Assembly (NCBI GenBank): GCA_963681505.1
Contig: OY811993.1
Span: forward strand, 4,016,489-4,080,488
Reading direction: 5' to 3'
DNA: 64,000 nucleotides
Source: Eunapius fragilis
Taxonomy: Eukaryota; Porifera; Demospongiae; Spongillida; Spongillidae
In this document: positions 30,554-42,360 of the stretch, piece by piece
Numbering within the stretch: the first letter of the stretch is position 1
Layout: the number at the start of each line of letters is the position of its first letter
Notes under the pieces: model-generated
Told to the model about the DNA's origin: nothing
Seen by the model: only the letters and a program-made list of their open reading frames with translations
Database searches by the model: none
Program-made: the position numbers and the translations under genes

Positions 30554-33500
30554 TTAAACGCACACCATTTTGTTCATTTGGAGATACACTGGATCTCGCA
30601 CATGTGTTCCATAGGCTTCATTTGGAGATACACTTGGATCTCGATCATGTGTTCCATAGGCTTCATTTGGAGACATAAGAGGATCAAAAGTGTGCGCTCC
30701 ATTTTGTTGCATCGTGGTTTCCTTTGCACTAGTAATGGTAACAGTAGCAGTGGCAGCTGAGCACCTTAATATTATATTGTCTGAAATAAATTAATGAAAG
30801 GTGAGATATAGACTAATTTTTGCTCTAATACCTTTAGTAATATATTGTTCTGCCCTCATTGTAGCACATTTCCTTCGCCTAAGCACAATGATTATAGCTG
30901 CAACTGTGGCCACCACAACAGAGATGATGATAACAATGATGATGCCACTAGCAAAATTCGCTAGAGCTGATTGAGCTGAAAGTTGAACAAAAAATTATTA
31001 TTTGGGTATCTGAATGAATGAATTCGATTAATTGCAACATATGCGAGGGCATTAATGAATGTACTTACAAAGGGGTAGCGTTAACAATACTAGTACACAT
31101 GCAACATGATTGACAGAATGCAAACGGTAGTTTAGCATGCAAGCAGACTTGAGGCAACAAGTTTATTTGGTAAGCTGTTCCAGATGTTAATATTTTGCTT
31201 GGAGAAAGAGCTGAGTCTGCTGGATCCTTTTTTACAAAACAACAGGATCGTAAAAATTGTGGTCGAATACATTAGTCACCGTTTTATAGCACATCATTAG
31301 GTCTGCAAGTATTCCAACGGGTCAAGCTGAAGGACCTAGTTTTCCACACAAGAGATCAGGTAATAAAAGCACTGAACTCCCTCTATATGTTTTGTATCTT
31401 TGTGGAGCCAAGGGGACAAGACAGAAAAACAGTATTGGTCGAATACAATCCTTGATGGCATAAATATGAGTTGAAGCATCAAACATATAAACATATGGTA
31501 CAGTGTCCAGCAAAATTACCCTGGAAAATTTGGTAAGTTTCATAAAAGTGATTTTGCTGGACACTGGGGCGCAAGGAGAATATATATTTTACGTTAAATG
31601 TATCAAAATGTGCTATAGAACAAGCTATGTGATACATTTGTCTGATGAAATGGGAAAATCTATCTTTCACATGCTTAAACCAATATATGTACTTAATAAC
31701 ACGCTATAAATCAATTTGTCTAATGAAATATTTCCCAATACACGTGGATACACAATGTAGGCTCAATGGTCATGATATACAGTGGTTACATGTGAAATTA
31801 CAAAATGGTACATTCAGGAAAGGCACACAACAGCTAACCTGGAGCAATACCTGGAGTAGGTGTGGTAGTAGCTGCTAAAGTACAAGAAATGGTATTGGGG
31901 AAATGTGTACAATAACTTACCCATTGCAATATTGGAGGAGGTGGCTCCACCAACAATAGGGCTAGATGTGGAGATACCTGGAGCAGATTGTGGATGATAA
32001 CTTGATATAATTAATGTTGTTAGAACCGATTAATATATTAGGCCAAGAATCTATACAACTTCACATGAGTGAAATATATATGTGTGTGCTATGTGCACGT
32101 GTTCTGTACTGTATCTGTGTGTTTACTCCTAATATAAAATCCTTACGAGCTTCGGGCTAGAAACACGACAGGATTTTCTGGCGTAGTCGGCAGGATTGTG
32201 CGAGGGAAACCGCAAACGTTCTACCTCACTGCAGTCGACGCAAGTGAACGCCGCCAAGTGCACGTTCTCTTCTTTTCATGGCGGACATGAAAGAGTTTCT
32301 CCAGCTGTTTCATCATCAAATGGAAGAGTAACGCAAACAAACAGAAGCCTTCGTCACAGCTATCTCCAAGGGCTTGGATCGTTCCACTCCGAAGATCGGT
32401 TTTCCTGCTTTCTCGCCTTTCGACTCAAACTCGGAACCTATGGACGGACTACTGGGCGCGTTTTCAAACCTTCGTGGCAGCCAACGCTATCCCAGACGAC
32501 CGAGTGGCCCACATATTCCTCACAAACCAGACCAAGGTTACGTACAAACTGTTAAGCAACATGGCTTCGCAACAGTCACCAGCAAGGGACATCAATGAAC
32601 TTTCTATTGACGACATCGCCGAGTCCATGCGAATGTAATTCGACCCGACCCGGTACATTGTGCGTGAACGTTTTAAATTCTGGTCGGACATGAAGCGCCG
32701 ACCCGGTGAGTCCATTCTCGAGTTGGCCGCGAGGATTCACCATGACGCCGTCACATGCGACTTCGTTTCCATTAAGAATCCACTGGATGAGGCTATGAGA
32801 ACTCGTTTCATGTGTTCCGTGAATAGTAAAGCGGTTCTCAAGGCGCTTTTCAAGGTAAAGGATGCGGAACTTACCTTCGCCAAGGCTATCGCAGTGGCGG
32901 TGGAAACCGAAGATGCGGCCCGTTTATGGATCGTCTGGTAAGCAGGTGGTTGCAGTGAACAAGGTTCAAGACAAGTCTCCGAGAACATCTCCATCCGGTG
33001 GGGAGAGCTCAAGGTCCAATGCAGCCTCACATGCAAGACTGATTTCCCCAAAGGCACATGCCCACGTTGTGACAAAATGGACCACGCGCGCGGGGCCAGG
33101 AATTGTCCATTCAAAGAATCAATTTGCAATTTCTGCCAAAAGATCGGCCATCTCCAATCAGTGTGCTTGCAGAAGAGGAAGGACAGCAATACTGTAAAGG
33201 TTATCACCAAACGGTAGCTCTGATTAGTCAAGAGGATCAATTCAGTCCCTCAACTCCAGCAAGACATTCAGATCAGTGGTCAGCGGTTCAACTTCGAAGT
33301 AGACACTGTTGCGGGTGATAATTTTTGTTCCATGCATGGATGTTTGGACCAAACTTGGGAAACCAGCTCTCACACTCACAACAAGTCGCTATGAGGTAGC
33401 AAACGGGCAGCCTCACCTTACATTAGGAACTTTCGATGTGGCAGTTTCCCTTCTCGAGAAAGGTTCTACTACCCGGACGGAAAACATCTCCTTCAGTGTC

Positions 33501-36500
33501 TCCATAGACTCAAGACTTAATCTTCTGGGGCGTGACGCTATAGTTCGACTGTGCATGAACCTTCAGGCTCTCCTGGGCATACCAAGTGCTTTTCCCTCTA
33601 CCGAGGAATCTAATGGTGCCAAAGCCATACTCAAGGATCTCAAACCAGATGTGGCACTACAGGAAGCGTGCAAAGGGTGTGTCAAGATTTTCCTGACCTT
33701 TTCAAGCAGGAGCTGGGCTGTTTAAAGGATTTCCTGCTTGAGATCCAGTTCAAGCCTGACTCCAAACCCATATTCTGTAAACCACGCGTAGTCCCCTTTG
33801 CATCCCAAGAGTATCTGACACAAGCGTACGATACAGATGTGACCAAGGGTGTTTGGAAACCAACGCAGTTTAACAGTTACAGAACTCCTGTGGTCCCTAT
33901 CAGGATAAAGGCAGCAGCAGAGGGGTCTAGTCCACCAATTCGTATGTGCGGAGACTATTCAGTCACGGTCAACCCTCAACTGGAGCCTCACAGGTACCCT
34001 ATGCCACTCCCAGATGACCTGATATGAAAGCTTAGTGGCGGCTATGGTTTCTCCAAGGTTGACTTGGCTGATGCATTCAACCAAATAATGTTAGGCCTGG
34101 AGAGTCAGAAGCGCCTGGCTCTTAGCTTCCATCGAGTTGTTCTTTTACAGCTCCGACTTCCTTTTGGGATTAGTTTGGCTCCAGCCCATTTCCAGGAGAT
34201 AATGGACCAGCTCACAAGTGACCTGAAGGGTGTAGCAGTCTACATAAACGATATTCTGGTGAGTGGGGTGTCTGCAGTGGAGCACCTTGAGAATCTTCGT
34301 GCTTTGTTGCAACGGCTCTAAGATAAAGGCCATCGATGCCGACAAGGAAAGTGTTTGTTTGCTCAGCCTTCAATCATGTACTTGGAATACACATTCTCCA
34401 ACAATAGCATAGCGTTCCAAGGTGGATGCAATTCAGCTGATGCCAGCGCCTACAGATGTGCCCAGTCTCTGTTTCTTTCTAGGTTCAGTGTAGTTCTAAG
34501 GGAAATTTTTGCCAAAATTGGCAACAGTTACAGAACCACTCTACCATCTCACAAAGAAAGATGTTAAATGGAATTGGGGCACTTCTGAGCAGGCTGCATT
34601 CACCAAGCTGAAGGAAATGCTGACAGCAGACACACTATTGGCACACTTCGACCCATCTCTACCAGTCAATATCTCATGTGATGCTTTGGAAACAGGTCTG
34701 GGAGCAGTACTTTATCACAGATGTCCGGAAGGTCCAGTGACCAATGTCTCTAAAACACTGTCAGACACCCAAAGACGCTACAGTCAGATCCTGAAGGAGG
34801 CACTGGCTATAGTCTTTGCTCTTCATAAGTTCCATCAATTCCTCTATGGCCACCAATTATCTTAGTGACATATTACAAGCCCCTACTCTCATTTTTTGGT
34901 CCAAACAAGGCAACTCCTGCATTGGCAGCCAACCGACTGGCACATTGGGCCTTACTCCTGAACCAATATAACTAAAGCATTGAATAGCGTAAAACTATAG
35001 CCTTCACGGAAATGCTGATGCCCTGAGTCGACTTCCGAGTGGTCCTGACGACTTCGATGGGGAGGAAAATGAGGCAGACATTGAGATGGTCTGTGCTATT
35101 AAGACTATTGACTCTCAACTAAACCCGACAGATCCAGGTGTACTGGCCAAGGAGTCATCACGGGACCCGGTCATCGCAAATGTCATGCGGTTCACACGGG
35201 AGGGATGGCCCCCTCAAACTGAAACACAGGACCAAGTGGGCATGGAGAACTTCAGGAGGATTTCAAGCTCTTTGTCTACAGTTCATGGTGTTTATTATAT
35301 GATTCCAGGGTGGTGGTGATTCCACGGAGTTTGCAGGTTCCAGTTCTGCATATTTTACATCTAGGACACTTTGGAATCAAAGGATGAAACAGCTAGCTCG
35401 AACAGCTGTTTATTGGCCTAGGATTGATGAGGACATTGCAAATCAGTGTCACCGGTGTAGCACCTGTGCTGAGCATCAAAGCAGTCCTCCTAAACAACCA
35501 AATCACCCATGGATGCTACCTGAGAAACCTTGGAGCCGAATCCACTTGGACCATGCAAATCAACTCTTTGGGGTCTAACTGGCTGGTTACCATCGATTCC
35601 TACTCCAAATATCCCTGCATCCATCCAACCACCTCAGTCTCTTCCAAGGCAACTACTGATCTGTTAGAGCAGGATTTTGCCCACTTTGGGTATCCCCACA
35701 CCATCATCACGGACAACTCTTTATCATTTCTATCTTCACAGTTCCAGTCATGGTGCCAGGGAAAAGGAATTGTCCACCTGACTGGCGCTCCCTACCATCC
35801 TGCCAACAGGGTAGCAGAACGACTAGTGCAGACATTTAAGCAGGCTCTGACAAAGTCACCCCTCCCACCCAGATCAGCTCTGCAATTGTTTCTGATGCTG
35901 AACAGGTGCACCCCACTCAGTCTGGGTTATTCACAAAGTGAACTCCTCAACGGATGACAAATCAGAGCTAAAATAGATGTTCTGTTGCCATCTCCAGCCC
36001 ACATTGCTCAGGGCAAGCAGGCAAAGGAAGCCCACCAAGTTGGAGATGACCAAGGATGGTGACCAAGTAGAGAAAGTGGCCACTATTTTCAAGGTTGGAA
36101 CTCCCTGCTGTGCATTGTACTTCTGTCCCCGACGTCAAAAAGATCCAAAATGCCGTTGTTACCAAAGGTTTTTGGCTCTCGCAGTGTGCAGGTGCAAGTG
36201 TTTCCTAAAGGTGTTACTTGGAGAAGACATTTTGAGCAGCTGAGGCCCCGGAAAAACCTCAGAGGACACAGAACCAGGTGAACCACCAGTATTCACCCAG
36301 CAGGAAGTGGATCAACCCCTACTAGGGGAAGCCCCAGACGTCAGTGTGCAGGTTGTCCAACAGACAGAACCTGTGACAGCCCCAGCCCTGCCAAGGCAGA
36401 AACATGTGTATCACAACCCACGCAACCAACTGGAGAAGAGTATGGTCCAGGACATCCTCGGAGGTCTCAGAGACACAAGAAATTAGAAGTTTGCTTTGCA

Positions 36501-38182
36501 CCCCTGGTTTTAAGGCTAACTGGGTAGGTGTTGTATGAGCTCAAAGTTGAACACTTATGTGCTAATGTAATCCCGTGATTCGCACTTCATATTTTTAAAG
36601 GATTCTGTTCTAGAATATTCAAATAGCCCACTATATATATGTGTTATGTGCATGTGTTCTGCACTGTATCTGTGAGTTCACTCTGATTCATTCTAATATA
36701 AAATCCTTACGAGTTTCGGGGCTAGAAACACGACAGAACGCTCAATGGTCAATGGCCATAAGTTGTAGTGGCTACATGCGAATGTTAAGGAAAGGATTAC
36801 CTGGAGCAATACCTCAGGCAGGTGTGGTAGTAGCTGCATATGTGAAAAATATGGCATTGGGGAAATGTGTTAATAACATACACATTGCAATATTGGAGGA
36901 GCACACCTCTCCAGATAATTCCACCCGCTGTTGTTGGAGGTACCACCTCCAATATTGCAATACATATGTTAATGTGTACAATTCACCCAACCTTGCACCG
37001 AGGAAGCTACTAACACACCTGTCCACCTCTATTCCTTTGTGGAACTTATAATAAAATAAAAACACATGACAAAAGGAGGAATAATAATATTCTCACTTTT
37101 GAGGGGTTCATACAGCAATCATTTGGCATTAGAAGATTATATCCCTTCCATGTACATCATGTGGTCATATATAGTACATTGAGCTATTACATATACATCA
37201 ACATAGTGGTAATGTGGAAAGAATTGAAGAGACTTACTAATGCAATTTAATCCATCTGCCTGGATTTGGTAACCAGGGTAACAGCTGCAGTTGTATCCTG
37301 ATGATGTGTCATTGCATATCTGACTGCACCCTCCATTGTTGACTGCACATTCATTCACATCTATAATAGTGGCACCAGGTACATGTCTATGTACTAGGGA
37401 AAGTGCTTGCTAACATACCAAGACTGATGAGAAGAGTGAGACCTTGCTGAACACTGTATAGATTATATATCTGTATTTGTGATGAACAGTCCAGATTACC
37501 ACTGTTGTAATACACTGAAGATCCAGACACATTTGCTGCAATACGCAAACCATTTTGTTGTATGCATCCTACAAGAATGTCATTCTTCATGACCTTAAAT
37601 GGAGTTGTTGAATTGCTTATGCAAACAAAGCCAGGTGGTGTTGTATTTGAGTTCTGATAACTAGCAGAGATCACAGTTGTTGACACTACTGTGTAACATT
37701 TTCCACCACCACAACCACCACCACAACCAACAGTGCACTGTCTGTATACAGCAAGAGTGGCAGATGTTGAACCATTGGTAGGAAAGTAGCACACATTCCA
37801 TCTTGTGGCATTTCCATCACACTGCAGTGGACTTCCCACACCAAAGTATGTACCACTTTGGGAGTAATAACTTTGGTCAGCCATAGTGGGTGGATTGGTT
37901 ACATTCAAGTTATTTCCAAATGTACCACATGATGCACTCCAGTGACCTGCAATGGGAGAGATAGCATTAAAATAAGAGTATAATGTAATGAAACCGAGAC
38001 GTGCACAAGGGATCATTGCACCAAAGAGCTGGAAATTTATATAGGGGCAGCATGGTCATGTGGTTGTATTAATAAATGGTTAACGTTGCTGCAATGCACA
38101 AATTGTATTCCATCACTGCACCTTTAACAAATGTACATAGAAGAACCAGAACTCCAAGCTGAACATGGCTGGATGCATTCAT
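30554..38182 (-). CDS. Receptor B: kinase-less EGF receptor with tyrosine repeats, split by an LTR element
   Basis: Exons (minus): 38122-38182 signal peptide [16 protein letters not shown]; 37419-37946 ectodomain (528 nt, intact frame, [15 protein letters not shown]); 37238-37360 EGF ([12 protein letters not shown]); stalk mini-exons 31921-31977 (57 nt) and 31839-31871 (33 nt); 30832-30975 transmembrane (AQSALANFASGIIIVII... then VLRRRKCATM); last exon 30554-30780. The tail has DPLMSPNEAYGTHDRDPSV, SPNEAYGTHVRDP, then a 1-nt deletion giving VYLQMNKMVCV and stop. Without it the frame would run to SPNEQNG. There is no kinase exon downstream. The intron before the stalk holds a 4.65 kb LTR element, and a mini-exon at 36790-36830 has a stop (ATTTPA then TGA). 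Phases are consistent (1-1 throughout the stalk). Confidence 0.7.
31496..31567. mobile_element. TA-type MITE, short copy 3
   Basis: 72 bp: TGGTACAGTGTCCAGC at the left and TTTTGCTGGACACTG at the right, with nearly all internal sequence deleted. It lies in the receptor B intron; the equivalent intron of receptor C has its own short copy at 45792-45869, so the insertion predates the duplication. Confidence 0.75.
32081..36735 (+). mobile_element. Gypsy-type LTR retrotransposon inserted in receptor B
   Basis: Short direct repeats at 32081-32170 and 36640-36735 share TAATATAAAATCCTTACGAG and end CTAGAAACACGACA. They bracket gag-pol remnants in plus orientation, opposite to the receptor. The matching intron of receptor C (46505-46600) lacks the element: its AGTAAAATCATAATGAAGGC site is uninterrupted. 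A target duplication is not clear. LTRs of about 95 bp are short for the family, so true ends may have decayed. The two LTRs differ visibly, so it is not very recent. Confidence 0.75.
32280..36000 (+). pseudogene. Gag-pol of the gypsy-type element, multiply frameshifted
   Basis: Gag (32280-33200) includes MKRRPGESILELAARIHHD and two CCHC-like knuckles near 33055-33190 (second: CNFCQKIGHLQSVC). RT (33720-34320) has KVDLADAFNQIMLG, then LPFGISLAPAHFQEIMD; the catalytic box reads YINDILVSG, where the usual second Asp-pair position carries Asn. RNase H (about 34560-34870) has DALETGLGAVLYH. Integrase (35390-35957) has HLGHFG.., CHRCSTCAEH, IDSYSKYP, TDNSLSF and NRVAERLVQ, so its three acidic positions are still visible. 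Stops and frame changes occur between and within domains (for example after LPDDLI at 34026). Not functional as read. Confidence 0.75.
36880..36975. repeat. Inverted mini-exon hairpin in receptor B
   Basis: TTGCAATATTGGAGGAG near the left and GGTACCACCTCCAATATTGCAA at the right pair as arms. On the plus strand the right part encodes the stalk-exon peptide in the wrong orientation (AVVGG.TSNIAIHM). A similar arrangement lies at 46703-46810 in receptor C. Confidence 0.6.
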
Positions 38183-38234
38183 CCTAAAGTAAGAACATCA
38201 TTGAACATAATTTATCATACTAATTTTAGTACCA

Positions 38235-38645
38235 AGTACCCAAACTAGAACCCACAGGCCTAGACCGCTCAGATGGGAAACGCCCTGATGGAATCACCAT
38301 GGTCCCATGGAAGAACGGGAACCTTTTGGTTTGGGATGCCACCTGTTCTGACACATATGCCCCATCTCACCTGGCACAGTCCACTTTGGCAGCAGGTGCT
38401 GTCGCTAGCCAGGCAGAGGACCTGAAAAAGATCAAATACTCATATCTGGACGGACACCCAGGCATCTGTTTTACCCCTATTGCCTATGAAACATCAGGAG
38501 TAGTTGGTCCTCTTTCCCAGATCTTCCTGAAGGAGCTAGGTCACAGGCTCTCAGCAACAACCGGTGACACAAAAAGTTACAGCTATCTGCTCCAACGTCT
38601 TTCAGTGGCTGTACAAAGGGGCAATGCTGCCTCCATCCTAGGAAC
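38235..38645 (+). pseudogene. Non-LTR retrotransposon C-terminal domain (second family)
   Basis: An open frame reads GLDRSDGKRPDGITMVPW, NGNLLVWDATCSDTYAPSHL, GAVASQAEDLKKIKY, GHPGICFTPIAYETSGV and LGHRLSATTGDTKSY. I recognise this as the C-terminal portion of an RT-containing element common in sponges and corals. RPDG...VWDAT resembles the RPD/D-x-T core of restriction-like nucleases (inference). Upstream RT is absent. It begins about 50 bp 5' of receptor B's start codon. Confidence 0.6.
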
Positions 38646-38740
38646 ACTTATACTACTGATTTTTAAGGTTATTATAATAGTGATAATAAATGTGCATTTA
38701 TTACTGTTATGTAATGAAATTATTATGATTGTGATTTAAT

Positions 38741-39243
38741 AATGGAGTACTAATTTAGTCCAAAGAATTATATATTGGTTATCATATATCCTTCGTGGAC
38801 TATGTTAAATATGGACATATTTCATTATAAAATCTATATGTAGTCAGTGGTATGAAGTTTTGTATTATTGTCTAATGATGCTTATTATAACAATTTATAT
38901 ATCTTGAATAGGTGGGTGTTGTTTTTCTAAAGGACTTGAACACATGCACACTGCACAACACAATGATATGGGCCATGACCGAAAGAGATTATTATGCTTA
39001 CTGCATGGTTACACTTGCAGTTAAAAACAAAACTCATTAATACTTGGTAACAACAATAAATTAAAATGGTCGTTAAGTTTATTGCCACATTCAAGCTATA
39101 ACTGAGGTTTATTATTATTACCTAAGCTAAGCCAAATCAGCCTGCCACTTGTGTCCACTAGCATGTGAAATGTTGCTGTCACATATTTACAGCTTATACA
39201 AAGTAGACTCCCACGACATTATATCAAACGTATATGGCTGTAT
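38741..39243. other. Gene-free stretch
   Basis: Very AT-rich; no ORF or repeat recognised. Confidence 0.45.
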
Positions 39244-40050
39244 AGACCTTATTCGACCGCAATTATGAATAAATTATTGCGTGACTTGCATGTGACATGA
39301 TTGATTGTTTATTGAGAAAGGCGTCGCCTGTATTGAGAATGGCTGAACAATCGGATGCGTTTAAGCAGCTTGATGCAGTCGGGAAGTCACGCTATAATAA
39401 GAAACTTGGTATGCTAGGCATAACAACAGATCTCCAAAAGATGCTTGGGACTACAACCCCTCTCGTTGGCCTGACGTGTCGTTTCCCGACATTTGTGTGT
39501 ATTTCATTCATACTCCTCTAAGACGGGTACACGAAGGGTTCAAAACATAATCTCCCAGTGCAGAAACCGTCGTAGATTACAATGAGCGAATTTAAAAAAC
39601 ATACATGTCTAAAGGAATGAAGCTAGCCTTACACAAACCATACTATATTAAATTAAGTGTTTTGAACGATAAGTCACTAAGTTCTTACAGGCCATTCACC
39701 AAAAACACATCTCCCAGTGCGTAATGGTGCGCTACGTACAAATTCAGTAACACAGTACCTCTAATGTGTACACGAAGCAACGCAGCCTTACACAAAGCCT
39801 TTGTGCGCCATTTATAATTATTTTTCCCGCGTGACAGAGTTCAAAAGTCAAACAACATCGACTACTGGGAATTTTGTAATGGCTACAACCATTTTTATGA
39901 CATAAAGGCATAGCAAAAAATACAGCTTTACTTACAACAAAAACTGGTCGCACAAACGAATTTCTCTCGTCGGTGTCACGTGACTTAGTTGGTCAATATT
40001 GTTACAAGCGCGTGACATTTATATATTCATATTGCGGTCGAATAAGGTCT
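39244..40050 (+). mobile_element. ISL2EU-like element, deleted
   Basis: Terminal inverted repeats AGACCTTATTCGACCGCAAT (39244) and ATTGCGGTCGAATAAGGTCT (ending 40050). Flanks are AT and AC, a possible mutated 2-bp AT duplication. It encodes the first exon of a YqaJ/SWIM-type ORF. Its interior from 39525 to 39955 is repeated in inverted orientation at 40565-41020. Confidence 0.55.
39297..39535 (+). pseudogene. YqaJ/SWIM-associated ORF, first exon
   Basis: Reads MAEQSDAFKQLDAVGKSRYN, then KKLGMLGITTD; after a frame change near 39435 DAWDYNPSRWPDVSFPDI, CVYFIHTPLRRVHEGFKT and stop. This parallels KQRYKVKLELVGVLEDPY and WNNWPQVEYPD of the 2940-3376 copy. Only this exon survives. Confidence 0.55.
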
Positions 40051-40105
40051 ACATACCAAGAAACGATATGGCGTACATGTACATTTGTAGGGGGACTAAA
40101 CTAGT

Positions 40106-40211
40106 CTCGTACCCAGACCCTCAATCCCACAGCTGCGGGTGGATTACATCACCGCTACGTGGAGGTGATGTAATCCACCCGCAGCTGTGGGATTGAGGGT
40201 CTGGGTACGAG
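40106..40211. repeat. Perfect 48-bp-arm hairpin
   Basis: 40106-40153 and 40164-40211 are exact reverse complements around a 10-base loop. The arms include CTCGTACCCAGACCCTCAAT. It is GC-richer than its surroundings, with no mismatch in the arms, suggesting a young insertion or sequence homogenised by hairpin-mediated correction. Confidence 0.9.
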
Positions 40212-40501
40212 TATAGGACTAAACAGAAGGCATGACGTATGGCATGGGCTCAAGTCGACTATTGCATTTGTCGGTGTCAAAATTGAGGTCTATACTAAGA
40301 GTGTGATATAGCTCGTGGCTTGTCGGTTCCGCCACAGCTAGACCCAAATGAAGATGCGTACAGTGTTCCCTCGTAATGACCCCGAAATTCTGGATCCGCC
40401 CCTGTTAGATATTAACCGGCTAAATTAACGTTGCACAATTCAAAAAGGTATGGCGTAACACATTTTTATAAGTTACCTGCTCACTGCTCGTCGGTCGAAT
40501 C

Positions 40502-41642
40502 AAGGACTATTAACAAATACATGGATTGGAATCCGTAAAATTATCCTCGTTTCGCCTCGCACGCAGACCACACCAGTGACAGGTTTTTTTTTGTAAGCTA
40601 TGCTGTGTTTCAATGCCTCTAGATCATGAAAAAGGTTCTAGCCTTTACAAATACACCAGCAATCGTAATTTTTTGGTCAATAAACTCCGAGTACGTTGCT
40701 TGCACGAAAGGGGGCCGAATGACGCGGGAAATTGTATTATCTATAGCGCGCACAGCTTTTATGTAAGGCTACTTCGCTTCACGTACGTATTAGAGTTACT
40801 GTCTGACTGAATTCGTACAGAACGCACCAAGATCCACTAGGAGATGTATATTTTCAGAGAGATCTTAGTGACATATCGCTCGTAAACGTAAATTTATATT
40901 GTGAGGTTCATGTAAGGCTAGCTTCATTCCCTTACATATCTATCTTGGTAAAATAATATGGTGTATTCAAGAATGGTTTCTTCACTAGGAGATTATGTTT
41001 TGGACTGTTTATAAGGTTTTCTACGTATGTTATGAAATCGGAAAGCGTTACATTAATTTTGTTATGTTAATTAGGTAGATATCAAGAATGCCTACAGTAA
41101 AAAAGAACAGGCGCCGTTTGTTTGATCAACGGAAGAATATGCATCAGAGAAGTTCAAAAAGTTATTTTTTGTATCAATTGCGAAGGAATCCTACGCCAAT
41201 AAAATTAATGTTGGATGTATGCCTAAGACGGATATCACTGAAATTATTCAGCTTTCTTACTTGAACTCAGGGATGTCTCATCCATCATTTGTAAGCAAAT
41301 ACCTTACTATTTAGGTTAGTACATTAAACTGGCTTCTGGGGTGAATGGGACCATAGGTTACGCTTAACCGGTAAAATACATCTCCAGCTACACTCTCTTA
41401 CATCGAAGCTAACAATCTTATCACCTCTGGTGCCTTTAATGATGTCCTAATTACACTATCCGCAGTTATAAATCCGATACTTTCCTTAACGATCAGTATG
41501 TAGCTTGCATCTTCAATCGTTGAGCTAGGCGCCCGATTACTTACTATTCCATACTACGTATACAGAGTTCTCAATCAAACGAGGATCGATGGAGAGGGTT
41601 AAGCGTCACGGATTCCAATCCATGTAATTGTTAATAATCCTT
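40502..41642. mobile_element. Inverted relative of the 39.2-40.0 kb element
   Basis: AAGGACTATTAACAAATACA at the left and TGTAATTGTTAATAATCCTT at the right are inverted, followed inward by ATGGATTGGAATCCGT and its complement. Bases 40565-41020 match 39525-39955 in reverse complement at roughly 70 percent or better by eye. Frames at 41090-41300 are unrecognised. Confidence 0.5.
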
Positions 41643-41854
41643 GGTCGAATCACGGCCCAATCCCAGTACTGCAGTAATGTAATGCGGTTTACGGTTTTGA
41701 TAAATCGATGAATATTTATTTGTTTTGTTCTTTCAGACTACAAACATACATGTAGTTTATTATGTTGTGTATGTATGTACAAATTATAATAATGAAACTC
41801 AATATTGGCATACAAAAACACATAACCTATAGATAATAAACAGTACTTCTGGTG

Positions 41855-42330
41855 AGAATTGCAATAGCATTTGCCCTCACTAGATGGAGGTTGAGCCTGC
41901 CATAGATATCCGCAAGTACAGCTGACTTGGGCCTGACAATAGCTTTATTTCCCCAAGCACCTTAGGTCTCTGCTACTAGGGGAACACATAAACAGTCTAG
42001 TTCTCTACATTTGGCATCGTAGGCCCTGTGCTTTCCTGCCTTCAGTGGATAGGGCAGCTGATCCTGCAGACATCCATCACAGTATGTGTGTTAAGCGGAG
42101 ATGTTACAGATATATCAAAGGCAGCTGTCTTGCCTGTAGCCCAATTTGTCAACAGAAGGTCAGCGGGGTGGGTGTTGCTATGGTCAGCCATGAGGTCATT
42201 GCCAGCTTCCACCTGTACACCATGATGGGCCCGATGGCACGTTTCAGCCAGAACGTTAACATCACACCCCATCACCCCCATCCCACGCTTACAAGTGGTG
42301 GCATGGGTCAAGGGCATTGTGCACACTGAC
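41855..42330 (-). pseudogene. Non-LTR retrotransposon nuclease-region fragment
   Basis: The minus-strand frame includes THATTCKRGMGVMG, VLAETCHRAHHGVQVEAGND, NTHPADLLLTNWATGKTAAF and DISVTSPLN. These blocks match HxxTC, HRAHxxVQVEAG, PADVLxxNWxxGKxAAFD in the copy at 54130-54960. 3' blocks are degraded. Confidence 0.65.
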
Positions 42331-42360
42331 TTTATGACAACTTGATATACTGGTGGATCA

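Noticed and set aside
32464-33240. Minus-strand frames across the gag region
   Set aside because: Antisense shadows of gag; the plus strand shows the zinc knuckles and continues into RT.
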